A DNA stretch of 64,000 nt from Venturia oleaginea (GCA_013176395.1 JABMLP010000022.1:186001-250000); one strand, 5' to 3'; counted from the first letter of the stretch, positions 11,401 to 22,328 are shown. Notes: a model not told the origin generated them from the sequence alone. Numbers and translations: made by a program.

Positions 11401-13264
11401 TTCACAAAAGAGTGAATGCGTGAACACCGACTTGCGACTAGGCGAGTTGGGAGAACGCGCCGATTTCTCGCAACGTTGAAGGTTTAATCTTTGTCTGTAA
11501 GGAGATTCAGCTTTCAATCTCTTAGTAGTACCTTTCAAGCAGCTCAAGACTCGGCGAATGTATCGTCATACAGCATGCGTTGGAAACACAGGCAAAAGAT
11601 CGAAACTTTCACGCACCGACTCGGCTGGTGGATTGAGATGGGCAGGCCAAGCGACCGTCGAAGAATTTTTGGGAGAGCAAAACGTGCTGGAAAGATTGCT
11701 TTCATCGTTTTGATTTGGGAATCTTAAGGACGATTGAGATCTGTGCTACCACAACTTCGTCTGACACATGCTCAAGGACACGCCATCCAGGTCCTCCAGC
11801 TTCAGGCCGGGCATCAGATCGATGTTCAGATCTTTCTCTACTGCTAATACTGTTATGGTGGCAAGTGGAGCTTGACGCATGGTCATGACCCGAAACTGGA
11901 TATGGTTCGCCAAAGATAGAATTCAATGTGCTCTGAACCGTGAAAGACCAGCAGCTGCCTTGCTGTATACATAGTGGATATTATAAAGATGTACGACTTT
12001 GTTTGGAAGCCCGGTATACAATCACAGCGAGCAAAGGCACCTCTGGCACCTTCATTTATCGGAGAAGAGAAGTGAAAACTGCTTCGCTTCCATCTTGCTC
12101 GCTTGGACAGAAGAACCACACTATCACATTGGAAAATCAGTTCAATCCTTCGCGCTTGTCAAATTCGAGGTCTCGCTGGATCCACAGCATCTCTTTATGG
12201 CACCGCGAAGGCCCAATTTTTGGAGGGCTCGTGGATACGCAAATAACATCGCAATCGAAATATCGCACGATTTCGCGGATTCGACATGCTAGCAGGGAAC
12301 ACATTTTGGGATGGTTCTGGCTGCGATCACTCACTTGGAATCACATGAGGTACACGGCACAAGATTTCGCAAAATGAACCTCTCATTGGATCTTTGCCTT
12401 GCTCAAAAACTATTTATAATGTGCCCCTTTTGAGACGTGCTGGAGACTGCCTTACCAGCCATTCAGCGATCAACCACACCTAAACCAGTTTCTTGCTCAC
12501 GAGAGCAGCCTTGTCAATACTGCCATCCACACTAGATCACTCTCACCTCGATACGATTCTGAGAATCACGAGCCATAGAAGCGAAAGTCATACTCCGGCT
12601 CAATATTGCCCTTTTGCTATGCCATCACAACCGTGGTGTGTCCATTTGCATCAACCGCTAGGGCTGGTCGACCGTGCATTTGCGGTGGCGGCATTGGCAT
12701 GTCAAGAGAGAACAGTGAGCTTCGCATGTCTCCTTGGCCCAAGTCCGCTATTGAAGCAGGTCCTCGTCGTGGTTGTTGACTCTCCATAAACGATCTTAGG
12801 TGGAATGTCGGAAAGCCGGTGTTATCACTGTCGTTGAGAGCGGTATCCAAGAACCCCGACTTGTTCTTCTTGGGCATGTTACCGAAAGGCCCAGCCACAC
12901 CTTCGAAATCCGCGTGGCGATCTCGCTTCTTCTATTCCTCGTCTCTTGGGTTGATATCGCTGGGTCGTTCATTCTCTTGCATGCCAATCGATGTTGTTGA
13001 CTGGCTTCTGCATGAAAAGGGTGACGTTGAGGAGTGCCAGCTTGCGTTGGTGCAACTGGGCGAGTACCTTGGTGGGACGCTTGCGGATTGACACTACGAC
13101 TCGACTGGGCAAGTGCATGCCCCCGTGGATCATTTGCTTGCATTCCCGCAGACTGGCGATTAGCTGAACCAGTTTGGCTTGTGGTATTCGCACCAGCAAC
13201 AGTACGAGTTGTATTTGGCATATATTTCCAAAATTTGGCGCGATCTCTGGCTGGGTGGTCCAAC
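8447..13264 (-). pseudogene. Decayed coding region for a Pro/Ser/Gln/Gly-rich protein
   Basis: Minus-strand open segments hand over from frame to frame without plausible introns. Around 13.26-12.8 kb the frame containing RAKFWKYMPNTTRTVAG runs out, and the next coherent frame carries GPFGNMPKKNKSGFLDTA down to about 12.62 kb. Further islands include a Pro/Gly-rich one at 10.85-10.62 kb, a possibly folded one at 10.54-10.2 kb (QLRRIAFHPNLMSLKGSL) and a Gly/Asn/Ser-rich one at 8.82-8.45 kb. Composition is that of a disordered protein, and no known domain was recognised. It may be the 3' remainder of the gene starting at 15299, or a second decayed gene. Many small unannotated introns are a less likely explanation. 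Confidence 0.45.
8648..8960 (-). repeat. Diverged tandem duplication, ~180-bp unit, within the decayed region
   Basis: Two successive blocks, about 8648-8785 and 8826-8960, share a layout on the minus strand. One reads DPYQRGYAVDAIGRVDGF then SNRPG; the other reads GPYRGDYVEESVGRIDGF then SNRRG. The two copies are now in different reading frames, so they diverged by indels as well as substitutions. Confidence 0.55.
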
Positions 13265-15299
13265 GCGGTCGAGTATCAGGCAAGTGCGGGTACTTCGTGA
13301 TCAGCCAATCCATCGTAGGAATCTCGCGACTCAGGCCTACCAACACCTTCTTCAGCATTTCTGATTCGATCTCACGAGGAGGTGGCAATGGAAAGGTCTG
13401 AGCATCGTCCGCTCCACCGCTCTGCTTCATCGTTCCTCGCCAGATGTCGATGTCCCAGGTTACGTTCTAGCTGGTTGATAAGCGAATTGAGCAAAACCAC
13501 GCTGTGAGGGGACTACTACGAACAAAAGCTGCTCATCCGTCAGCGATGGAAAGGACTCGGATTGTCTGCCGATCCTACCTGTCCCATTCACGATCTGGTC
13601 CGCAATTTCGGTCACTTGTCCCTTCCTCATTGTAATTGTATCTGGGTCCAAAATTCGCTGTACAGTTCGCTTGTAGGCTATTCGCTTTCGGATCAAGTTG
13701 CGACATGTGTTCCAATTATCTGTGATCACAACGCGCTCTGCCATTTCACCTTCGTCAACTCCATATATGTAGGCCAGAAACTCCTGGAACTCGGTCAAAG
13801 TGGAATGGAGTTTGACGTCTGCGATTTTGTAAGGATACGGGTCGGGAAGGAACGGGATGTCTCCCTTCGAGTATACGTGTGTCCGACTATGGGGTTCCTC
13901 CCCGTCTCTGTCTTCCTCGTTCTCTTCCTCGACCTCCTCCTCTTCGGCCTCCTGGCTATCGCTATCGATATCGCTACAATCCTCTATGAGCTCATCGTCA
14001 CTGGCTTCCTTAGCGGTCACTTCCTCCTCCAACTTCTTCGGCGGGAGCTGTGGCTGCGGGAGCTTTGGGAAAGTGATGCGTGAAAGAGGAAGCAACAAGG
14101 CTACTTCGTATGGGAGATGACCGTATGGGAAATCTTGTCTTGCTAGGGCTTGCCAAGGACGGGTGAATCGGTGCATGGCCTGATCGCGATTCCAAGGTCA
14201 GTACACCTCATCTAGCACTCATGTTAGCACAGTCTTTCAGCGTAGATGCCGTAACTTACGGTAGCTGATGCTCAAGTTGATGTCTAGCGGACTATCAGGC
14301 TGGGCATAGCTCGACTCCGGCCAATACTTGCCGGCCTCACTCCGCATTTTCCGATCAAACTCGGCGAAACGTGCGCGATACTCTAGAGCTTTATGCAACG
14401 ACACTCGAAGTTGTTGTTCGTCATGGCCAGCTGTCGGCGTGCTGATCAGACGATTGAGGATCAATCCCTGATAATGTTCTGGCTTGGCTGTCCATATTGT
14501 ATTACCGTTGTAATAATCTTCAGCCAATTCGAATACCGACTTGCCGCTCTTCACGTCGGATGCTTGTTCAATGAGTGCCGCTTCACGGTCCAGGTCCATT
14601 TCCTCTTGATCTAAGACCCTAGATTTCTCCTGCATCACTTGAAGGACTTTCAGCAGCCGTTCGAATCTACGAGTGTTTGGCTCTTCTAGCGCTAAACGAT
14701 CCAGGACTTTATCCCATACCTCAAGAGCAGCGCGACGCTCATCTCGATTGACTTCCATCCAGAATCGGAAGTTGTGGCTGGACCATTGTACGAGTTGAGT
14801 GTATGTCAATTGGAAAAGAGTATTGTCGGCGAGTTGATATGCGCGCTGGATGGCGACATGGGCAACTCCTAAGAGCGCCTGAAAGTCTTTTCGAGAACTA
14901 TCGAGTCCGAAGGGAGAGATGTGATCGAGCATTTCCAAGCGCATGCCACGCAGAAACTTGCGCTGATAAGCCTCGTCTTTCTCGTGCCAGTCAGGCTCAC
15001 TCTCGTTGCGAATGTCCGCCGCCTGTTCGATGTAGGATCGGTGCTGAGGGTGCTGAGGGTGCTGAATGTGCTTGGAGCGATTGAACACCCGGCTGGTCTG
15101 TTGGACATTCATGGCTCCATTCGCCATTGCTGCTACGCGTTAGTGAATTGTGGTCGCCAGATTGACTAGCGCTCGAGTGTCTACTCGTCTTGCCTGATCG
15201 ACTATTGTCGACGCGCTGGAGAGGACCACCGTTACCTTCTCTGGACTGCAGCGGCATGCTTCCATTTGAGCCCATGTTTACGTTGTATTGGCCGTCCAT
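13265..15299 (-). pseudogene. Unrecognised gene, paralogue of the 16.0-17.8 kb gene, frame-disrupted
   Basis: Exon 1 (15299-15236) and exon 2 (15132-14260) join in phase across an intron with CTAAC and a TAG/CAG acceptor. Exon 2 has a GTAAGT donor. The only usable acceptor (CAG at 14182-14180) then puts the obvious exon 3 reading, which contains RPWQALARQDFPYGHLPYEV and an acidic stretch, one base out of phase. Exon 3 (to 13520) joins exon 4 (from 13466) in phase over a 53-nt intron, giving NVTWDIDIWRGTMKQ. The frame is lost again near 13265. Exon 4 resembles the last exon of the neighbouring gene (NTTWEVDIKLGVMRQ), also after a phase-0 intron, so I infer paralogy. A separate gene starting at 14176 is an alternative. 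No function can be assigned. Confidence 0.5.
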
Positions 15300-15982
15300 G
15301 GCGAAGAGTGTAGTGGTGGCTGTTGAAAGGCTGAAAAGCATTGTATATGCTGCTAATGGTTGGCAGTAGTATTGCTGTAGGCTTTGATTTTGAACAAGTA
15401 TGGAGAGAGGAAGGGTTCAGGTGGGACTTGAAGGGTCCGAGTTTGAGGATTGGTGTGTTCAAGCTGGACAGGCTTGTGAGTGATATCAAAACGTGACTTA
15501 TGACAGTTTCCCCGCCAAACTCGAAAGCACAAGCAATCGAGCACTAACATCACATTTTCTAGGGCGCAGGTGATTAATTGGCTCACGTCAAGGTTGTCAT
15601 CCATGCTATGGAGCTGGTTATGCTAGAAATCGGCAATCTGGAGACTTTGTTTGGCCCAGTAGTATTGATTATGAGAACGACAGTTCCAGAGACCCTCAGT
15701 CTGGGGTACTCATTTGGCCAAGTCTGATTGATATCAAGCACCTTCATCAGCTAGAGAATCTTCATTTTACGTCTCTTTTTCTCTGGAGGCTTTGATGGTC
15801 GGAGAGCTCGACAACGTGTGTTTCTTGGGAGAGGGAGGTCGATCGCCTGAGCCATCAGCGAAGCCACCCGCTTTTTCATCGTCTTCTGGCAATGTTCCCC
15901 CCTCAAGACCAGACCCTACTCCAGGCATGGCCTGCTCATCCTCCTAGACAGCTTCCATTCCTGGCATGCCCTGCTCATCCTC
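15300..15982. other. Intergenic between two tandem minus-strand paralogues
   Basis: Should hold the promoter of the gene starting at 15299 and the 3' end of the gene ending at 15983. No further coding signal was seen. Confidence 0.5.
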
Positions 15983-17844
15983 TTAGTAATCGTCCTCGAG
16001 GTCAATCTCTGGTGCATAACCATCGACCAAGTCTTGCAGGTCGGGCAGATCAGGCAGCTTGGCGACTTCCTTCCTCCAGTCCAGAAGCAACTGCGGAATT
16101 TCTTTGCGGGTTCTGGGCGCCCACAGAGGATGAGGGGTTCTCGTCGAATTTGGCTGCCGCATTACGCCGAGCTTGATGTCCACCTCCCAAGTTGTGTTCT
16201 ACAAGATGTTAATGTAGTGATGAATTGGGGAGAGAATTCACCTACGAAGTAATAGCCTAAGTCTGAGACTGCCTGGCGTCTATCACCCCAGCCAGCAAGA
16301 ACAGCCTTCGCGAACTCGTGCCCCTGCTCTTTGGCTTCACTGCTGTCTTTGGTTTCACTATTCTCTTTGACTCCGTTGTCGTCTCCATCTTCACCAGACT
16401 TCCGCTCTTGCGCTTTACGGTTGTCTCTGCGAGTACGAGACTTCCTCTTTCGCGCTTTACTCTTGTCTTTGCTTGCACGGGACCTCTGCTCTGGCTCTTC
16501 AGACTTCTCCTTGGGTTCTTCGGACTCCTCCTTGGGTTCTTCAGACTTCTCCTCGGGCTCCCCAGACTTCTCCTCGGGTTCTTCAGACTTCTCCTCGGGC
16601 TCCCCAGACTTCTCCTCGGGCTCCCCAGACTTCTGCTCTGACTTTTCACTGTAGTCCTTGCGGGCGCGAGTCTTCTGCCGATCTCCCAGCCACTGGAAAC
16701 CTCCGTGGTAGAGTTTCAACCAATCGTCGATTTTCTTCTTGATGTTATTTCTGATCTGCTGATGGCTGACAACCCGGTCGTCCAGGGCGGCATCGGTCTT
16801 GGAAACTCTGTGCGCAATATCGTCTGGTGTAGCTCCAAGTGTGGTATATAGTGCCAATTTCCAAGACGGCGTATCAAGAGGAACAGGGTTTGGCAGGAAA
16901 GTAACTTCGCGGACCACACCGTATCTATCGGCCTCGAGGATCTCATCGCGGTATGCTCGTATTGGTCGACTCACGCCGCCGTTGGCTGTTTTGTCTGCCA
17001 ATCTTTGGTTCTTCGTGGGTTTAGCCTTACGCCATGGGCTACGGATGGGTTTGTCTGCTGCATCGCGCTGCTCGTGGAATTTTGGACGTTTCTCCCATGG
17101 GGAGGATAAGAAACTTAGGAAGGGATGGAGGTTGAAGTCTCCTGTAGCTGTTCCCAACCCATCCACCTGTGCTATGATTTGGTCACCAAATTCGTTGAAA
17201 TCCTCTGGTGTTTGGAGGATGGGCAATGTTACTAAGTTCACATTAGTATGTAAGTGGAGGAGAAGATGGTGAAGACGGAAATACGGTAATCCGTCTTGTT
17301 CACCAGTCTACCAGAATCGCTTGCACGTTGCTCGTTCAGAAGAGCCTCCGCCACATGTGCGAGAGCTGCACTACGCTTCTGGACCTCTTCCGGCTCCTGG
17401 GGAATCTCCCGTTTGCGCTTCATTGGGTTCGGATTAACTTTCCGTCTCTTCGCTTTAGACGCGGAGGTCTCCAGGATATCTGACCTCATGTTAGCACATA
17501 ACGGCGGCGAAATCATTGAGTACTGTACTCACCATCCTCGTTGCTAGCAGGGCTGGAACCGTTCAAATCTTTCTGGTCAGCGTCCAAGTTGCTGTCGTCG
17601 TAGTTGTTGTCGTCTTCCATTTCGTCTTGGCCTTCTTTGGCGTCGTAATTGCTTCCTTCGCTATCGTTATCGGAGTCACTGTCGAGCATGGAGGCGTTGC
17701 GCTCTCGCTCGGAGTCTTCGTCTTCGTCGATGGAAACACCGCGGTCGTATTGGGCGTAGCTGTTATTGTTAGCACTGAGAGAAGGTATAACAACTTTTTG
17801 GCGACCTACTTCACGGGTTTGACCGCGCGTGATGGCCGTCCCAT
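15983..17844 (-). CDS. Hypothetical nuclear-type protein with acidic N-terminus and heptad repeats
   Basis: Five exons close in phase: 17844-17810, 17759-17533, 17479-17285, 17231-16246 and 16198-15983, giving 552 residues. I do not recognise the family. After a short basic start comes a ~75-residue Asp/Glu/Ser/Asn-rich acidic region, then a basic cluster around KAKRRK and MKRKRE that could be a nuclear localisation signal. A probably folded region follows (TLPILQTPEDFNEF, EVTFLPNPVPLD). Next are seven-residue repeats of the type SGEPEEK, a Lys/Arg-rich stretch, and a conserved-looking end starting NTTWEVDIKLG. The last exon resembles exon 4 of the broken gene just downstream, so the two look like tandem paralogues. 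Introns are 41-54 nt with good branch sites. Intact and probably expressed; function unknown. Confidence 0.75.
16484..16637 (-). repeat. Coding minisatellite, 21-bp unit, about 7 copies
   Basis: Inside the hypothetical gene a 21-bp unit encodes heptapeptides SGEPEEK, SEEPEEK, SEEPKEE and SEEPEQR in register. The copies nearest 16600 are almost identical; those towards 16500 have drifted. This is typical of replication slippage under frame selection. Confidence 0.9.
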
Positions 17845-18898
17845 TGCTACAATGTAGCGTGAGACACTGGGCTTAGGAAAGGTGGCTCGAGGCTGGTGTT
17901 GTACAGGGGCTATGTTTTTGTAGGAGGTGGTTCAGTGTTTGTTGGGGGTGGTTGGGTGGGTGAAAAGTTGGTAGGTCATTGAGGTAAGGTGTAGGAATTT
18001 TGCAGTGTATGGCCAACACCGGACCTCCGGCACGATGGCTAGATACAATTCAATTCGAAGTCAAGAACAATTCTGTTCACTGACTTCGAATGAAGACAAA
18101 GGGGCCTTTGATTTGGAAAAAAGAATCAGGGGCCGGAAGCGGATTCTGAGGCACAATGGCACACTGGAGAAATAGTCTCGAAACAGACACAACGCCCCGT
18201 ACGAGATGGCTCTTCCACTTACAGGATTGCAGAAGAGTGCAAGAAAAGATGGCTGACAATTCAAACTGAAACTACTATGGCATTCAACATGGTCCAGAGA
18301 GCTTGTGATGGGATGGAATACCAATTCGGCAGCTAATTGGTATGCAGCCATGGTACACACATCTGATAGTCCAGCTTGTATCGACCAAGACGTCGTCAGC
18401 GCCCTGAGCTAAGCCCTATTTTCCCTCAACGTTGATATTTTTCCTATGGAAAAAATCCAGAAAGGGGTATAGGTCACAGTAGTATGGACAGGTCTATTGG
18501 GTGTATCATTCACAATACTTAACTTACCCGTGCGTTACTAAGCCGCGTGACTGACTCCTATCTAGCCCACCATCGTTGCCAAAACTTCGACTCTGCCTTT
18601 ACACCGCAACCACTTTCGTTCCTTGAGGCGCCTACAATCCTCTTCCTTCATCCACTCTATCTCCTTGTAGTAGAACTCATCGGCTTCTGCTACTCTTCTC
18701 TACCCGCGTAAGAATCTCCTCTCTGTGCACCTACCTTCCTTCCGTCCACCGACAAAACCGGCACTTTGTGTGAACCGGCCAAAAGACGAACAAATTCTGT
18801 CATCGCGCCACTTGTTTGACAGATAACTATCCTTGAGGTATGTAAGAGCTTCCTCCCATGTTACTGGCATCTCTTTCGAGGCTAACAAGCATCAAGTC
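17845..18898. promoter_or_regulatory. Divergent promoter region with a 5' UTR intron
   Basis: Shared upstream region of the minus gene starting at 17844 and the plus gene starting at 18899. Just before the plus start a GTATGT donor (18838) and a CTAAC...AAG end (18896) outline a 59-nt 5' UTR intron that stops two bases before the ATG. A hairpin lies at 18053-18091. Confidence 0.5.
18053..18091. repeat. Near-perfect 39-nt hairpin
   Basis: ATTCGAAGTCA (18053-18063) is exactly complementary to TGACTTCGAAT (18081-18091). Inside it, GAACA pairs with TGTTC around a four-base loop. It lies about 210 bp upstream of the 17844 start. Function unknown. Confidence 0.7.
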
Positions 18899-20110
18899 AT
18901 GGCTTCCTCTGGCAACACCATGGCAGGTCTCATCAGCCCCGCCTATGGCGCTAGCACACCTCGTCGAGAAGTCATCCATTTGTATCCATGCTATCCACCT
19001 GAGGCCAAGACCGACACTCTGCAAAAGGTTGTCGACGCGAACGGTATCGTCGTCAAAGGCAACACCTTGTGGAACTGCCCCGACCTGTACCAGATCGCTG
19101 GTCTTCCTGACCGCATCACAGATGCTGAGTGTCATGGTGCTCAAATAGAGTTTTGGATCTCACAAGGTGCTACCATGCGTCGCGATATCCTACCTCGAAT
19201 CACCGGCATTGTAGTCAACGACGTTGCAAATCTTCAAAGCCAGCGAGGTCAATACAAGAATAAGCTTGTCAAGCGACGCCAAGATTACCGCGCCAGCCAG
19301 CTGGCAGGATTGCAGCATCAATACGTACACACATCTAAGACGTTCGCTGCCATCATGAGTGGTTTGTCTGCTGACCAATTGATTTTGGTAAAAGAATACC
19401 TGAGCTACCTACAATACACTGCTAACCCTTCTTTCAGGCTTCACCATGGCCTGTCGATCTAGATAAGAAAGTCATGATCAACCCAAGATCGAACCCTGGC
19501 GCCGAGGAGCCGCTTTTCAAGCCGATGGAAGTTTCACAGAAGGTTCGTATGGAGCTTGCTGCAATCCGAGCCAAGAGCGCCGAGGATAGAGCTGCTATGG
19601 GATGGGATGCTGTCCCTGCAGACCCTCCTACGTTGGCCGACTGGCTCCTCACACATCCTGAGTTCGTCGGCTATGACCCTGAAGCTGGCGAAGAAGCCGA
19701 TGGCGAGGAGGATGCCGAAGGTTTCACCAAATCGGAAGACGAGGCTGTCCTTCAGCCTCTTTCAGCACGTGACCTCACCGTCGCTCCGATCTTCAATCCA
19801 CTTCTTGAGGCTATTGTAGCCAAATTCACCCTGTACGAAACGGACAGGGTGCGCTATCGAGATGGGTACAACAACTTCGCCGCGGGAAGAATGAGCCGCG
19901 AGGCATTCGAGCAGTCCGTCATTCACCAGTTGTACGTGAACAGCGACGAGTGCATGGCGATGCATGAGCAACTCATGCGCATGCACGGTGGAGAGGCGTG
20001 GCAGTTCGTCAACAAGCAGACCTACAACAATGTAAGTCATACTTTCAGAGAGAGATATATGAGCTTGTACTGACGTTTTCTAGGAGTTTTGGACCGGAGG
20101 ACATTCCTGA
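18899..20110 (+). CDS. Hypothetical conserved-looking protein, three exons
   Basis: Exons 18899-19387, 19438-20031 and 20084-20110 join in phase (369 residues), with textbook donors GTAAAA and GTAAGT, a CTAAC branch and CAG/TAG acceptors. The last exon encodes only EFWTGGHS. The N-terminal half is globular-looking (GNTLWNCPDLYQIAGLPDRI). A basic helical stretch follows (KRRQDYRASQLAGLQHQY), then an acidic linker rich in Glu/Asp/Gly and a helical C-terminus (LYETDRVRYRDGYNNFA). There is no signal peptide or membrane segment. I do not recognise the family. The start at 18899 is preferred because the in-frame upstream ATG-like codons fall in the putative 5' UTR intron. Confidence 0.8.
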
Positions 20111-20506
20111 CCCGGGAATAGAAGATTGTTGAAGTTGTGGATTTTACGTTGAGTGGAGTTTTGGTGTTCTCAGTGTTCCTGAGATCTTGAGTGAAACACG
20201 ATAGTAATAGCCAAAGAAGAGTAATGATATTCAAAATCAGAGATTACTCATAGTAAATAAGATTGTTTGCACCATCTTTTATTCATTTAAGCTTTGTACT
20301 AATAACAAGTAGGACAACTAGTGTATTAATTGCCCATATAGTAAATACCTCACTGTCCTTCGCATCTCGTAATGTTTCGGAGTATCTGGAAGTGTGAATT
20401 AATAATATATTGAGGAAAGATACAATAAATGAGAGATATTTTAATAATCAACGATATATAGATGATGAATAGTTATAATAATGAGAGTAAATAGTAACTT
20501 ACCTTA
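20111..20506. other. AT-rich flank left of the transposon
   Basis: Mostly A+T with no coding signal. It holds the 3' UTR of the upstream gene and then AT-rich DNA up to the element boundary. The contrast with the GC-balanced neighbours would suit RIP spreading from the element, but this is inference. Confidence 0.5.
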
Positions 20507-20577
20507 AAACGTACTTCACAAGCGAGTGGGCCACCCAAGCGAGTGGGCCACCTCACAAACGTAAACCGCCTTCGTAA
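20507..20577 (+). repeat. Left terminal inverted repeat with internal 17-bp duplication
   Basis: CAAGCGAGTGGGCCACC occurs twice in tandem at 20519-20535 and 20536-20552. Removing one copy makes this end match the right repeat along its 54 nt with only a few changes. Confidence 0.9.
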
Positions 20578-20630
20578 AAATACTACGCAACCCTACAACA
20601 ATTTATAATATTAAATAGAATAGAATAATA

Positions 20631-22260
20631 TTATTTAGAAGCTTCGCTATCATCTATATTCTCTATTTCTACCTCACAAGTGCGGGAGTTATGCCCAGTC
20701 TCGCCGCAACGGCCGCAGTGCCTCTCTCCACGTACCCTCTTCGCAGGCTTCTCACCATCGTTACGATTACCATCCTCCCTTATAGTAACTAAGTCAGTTA
20801 ATTCACCAGCTGTCAAGGTCTGCTCAGTCCGTATATATCTCCCTTTGCGACTCTTACGCTTTGTAACTGCCCCAATTGCGTCTCGAAGGCGCGCTGTTTC
20901 TTCGCGCATCAACACCATTTCATGTACTATCTGCTGCGCGCCTTTACTCAACTGCCTGATCTGCTCATCAATAGAAATTGCAGAGGATCCTGGGCGCTTT
21001 TGCATCCTCTTTCGAATAAGCGTTGCCTGCGCCTCAATCTCGTGGGCGTTGCGCGGTGTCTTTGCCTCCCATGCGACAGTACCTGATCGTGGCGGAGTCG
21101 GCGTACGTAGCCTCACATCAAGCTTCGATAACACTGCATCTGGGTTGTGTGGGACTAGCCCAGCTGCTCTAAACCCTGCGCAGATATTCTCCCTTGAAAA
21201 TGCCTTGTCGTAGGCTGCTTTGAATGCTGGTAGGAAGTCTTCTTTTGATATATGGTAGGTATGGTTGCGTGCCAAGGCCGAGATCTCATCGCCGTACCTA
21301 CGCTTCAATGGCGAGAAGCAGGCAACGTCAAGAGGCTGTAACAGGTGCGACGAGTGTGGAGGCATACAGAGAGTAATAATCTTCCTCTCTCTACATAGAT
21401 CCTGGAAATCGACCGAACAATGGCTCTCATGGCCGTCGATAATAAGTAGTCTGTATACTCCAATTGGTTTCGTATACGTGTCGAAGTGTTCAAGCCAGGC
21501 AAGCGCTAGGTTATTGTTCGTCCAGCCATTGGGGCTAACTTCAATAATCCAGTCGCGAGGGACGCCTTCGAACCAAGTAGAGATGAGGACCTTGCCCGCA
21601 AAGATAAGGAAGGGTGGGATCGCCTTCCCTGATGAACCGACGCCTTGTATCAGGGTAACCCACTCACGATCGCCTGGCTGTAGTTTTTTCTGCTTGCCAG
21701 GTTTCTCTGAGCCTGTAACGACTAGCTGAGACGATATCTTGCCTATTAAGAAGCCAGATTCATCAAAATTGTAGGTATAATCGTCTATGATACCGTACTC
21801 TGCCTTTCTCCTCTGAACAAGTGTGAACCAGAGTAAAATAACCGCCGGGTCTTCGCAGGCAGCTCGCTGGCGATCGTATGGACGGCTTCATCGGGTGGTA
21901 AGCTCTGGCGTACGCTTTACCAAGTTGTTAACCCAGTTCTTGCCAACAGGCTTCCCACCCCGCTCTCTTAGTAGTTTATTAGCCATATCTTGTACGTAGG
22001 CCTTCGACGGCGGTAGGCCGCGTAAGCTTTCGTTAAGGATACGCTTTATAACCACCTCCTCTTCTAGCTTTGTCAATCACTTCGAGTTCGGCTCGCATTC
22101 GCGTCGAGGGCGCTGTCCGGCGCGTCGGCGTTGTACTGTTGTTCGAGGTACGCTATATATTACTGCAGCGCGTCTTTCGCTTTGGATTTGCTTTGAATTG
22201 ATATCTGAGATAGCAAGGAATATATCTCCTTCTCTTCTGCTTTTCGTCTTGTTGAGGCAT
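20631..22260 (-). pseudogene. pogo/Fot1 transposase, inactivated
   Basis: Cut-and-paste transposase with an N-terminal CENP-B-like helix-turn-helix (TTVQRRRAG, then LTKLEEEVVIKRIL, then NWVNNLVKRTPELTTR), a DDE core, and a C-terminal zinc knuckle CGRCGETGHNSRTC (CX2CX4HX4C). Core acids are visible in NFDESGF, LLIIDGHESH and LLQPLDVACF. The frame is open from about 21887 to 20631. Three lesions kill it: a small deletion near 22240 shifts the frame after the ATG, and TGA stops lie at 22079-22077 and 21890-21888. The second fits a CGA-to-TGA transition, as RIP would produce. It could still be bound or mobilised by an active relative. Confidence 0.9.
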
Positions 22261-22272
22261 TACGCGACGTTG

Positions 22273-22326
22273 TTACGAAGGCGGTTTACGTTTGTGAGGT
22301 GGTCCACTCGCTTGTGAAGTACGTTG
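22273..22326 (-). repeat. Right terminal inverted repeat
   Basis: Reverse complement of the left repeat, with GGACCACC where the left has GGGCCACC. It is followed directly by the TA duplication. Confidence 0.9.
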
Positions 22327-22328
22327 TA

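Larger units (their letters stand above)
20507..22326 (-). mobile_element. pogo/Fot1-type DNA transposon (Tc1/mariner superfamily)
   Basis: A complete 1,820-bp element. Terminal inverted repeats start AAACGTACTTCACAAGCGAG (left) and, read inwards, CAACGTACTTCACAAGCGAG (right), continuing to CCGCCTTCGTAA. TA dinucleotides at 20505-20506 and 22327-22328 are the expected target duplication. The interior encodes a CENP-B/pogo-type transposase on the minus strand. The right repeat is 54 nt; the left is 71 nt because 17 bp are duplicated in tandem. Confidence 0.92.

Noticed and set aside
13562..14083. 173-codon plus-strand frame with hydrophobic text
   Set aside because: It is the exact antisense of the acidic exon 3 on the minus strand; Glu/Asp codons read backwards give Leu/Phe/Ser. 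The minus reading joins neighbouring exons through good splice sites.
16318..16654. Two ~107-codon plus-strand frames rich in Leu/Phe/Ser
   Set aside because: Antisense of the heptapeptide repeat; the repetition is inherited from the minus-strand gene.
8447..20110. Possible biosynthetic or effector gene cluster
   Set aside because: No enzyme, transporter, regulator or secreted-protein signature is present among these unrecognised genes; two are paralogues and the rest is decayed.
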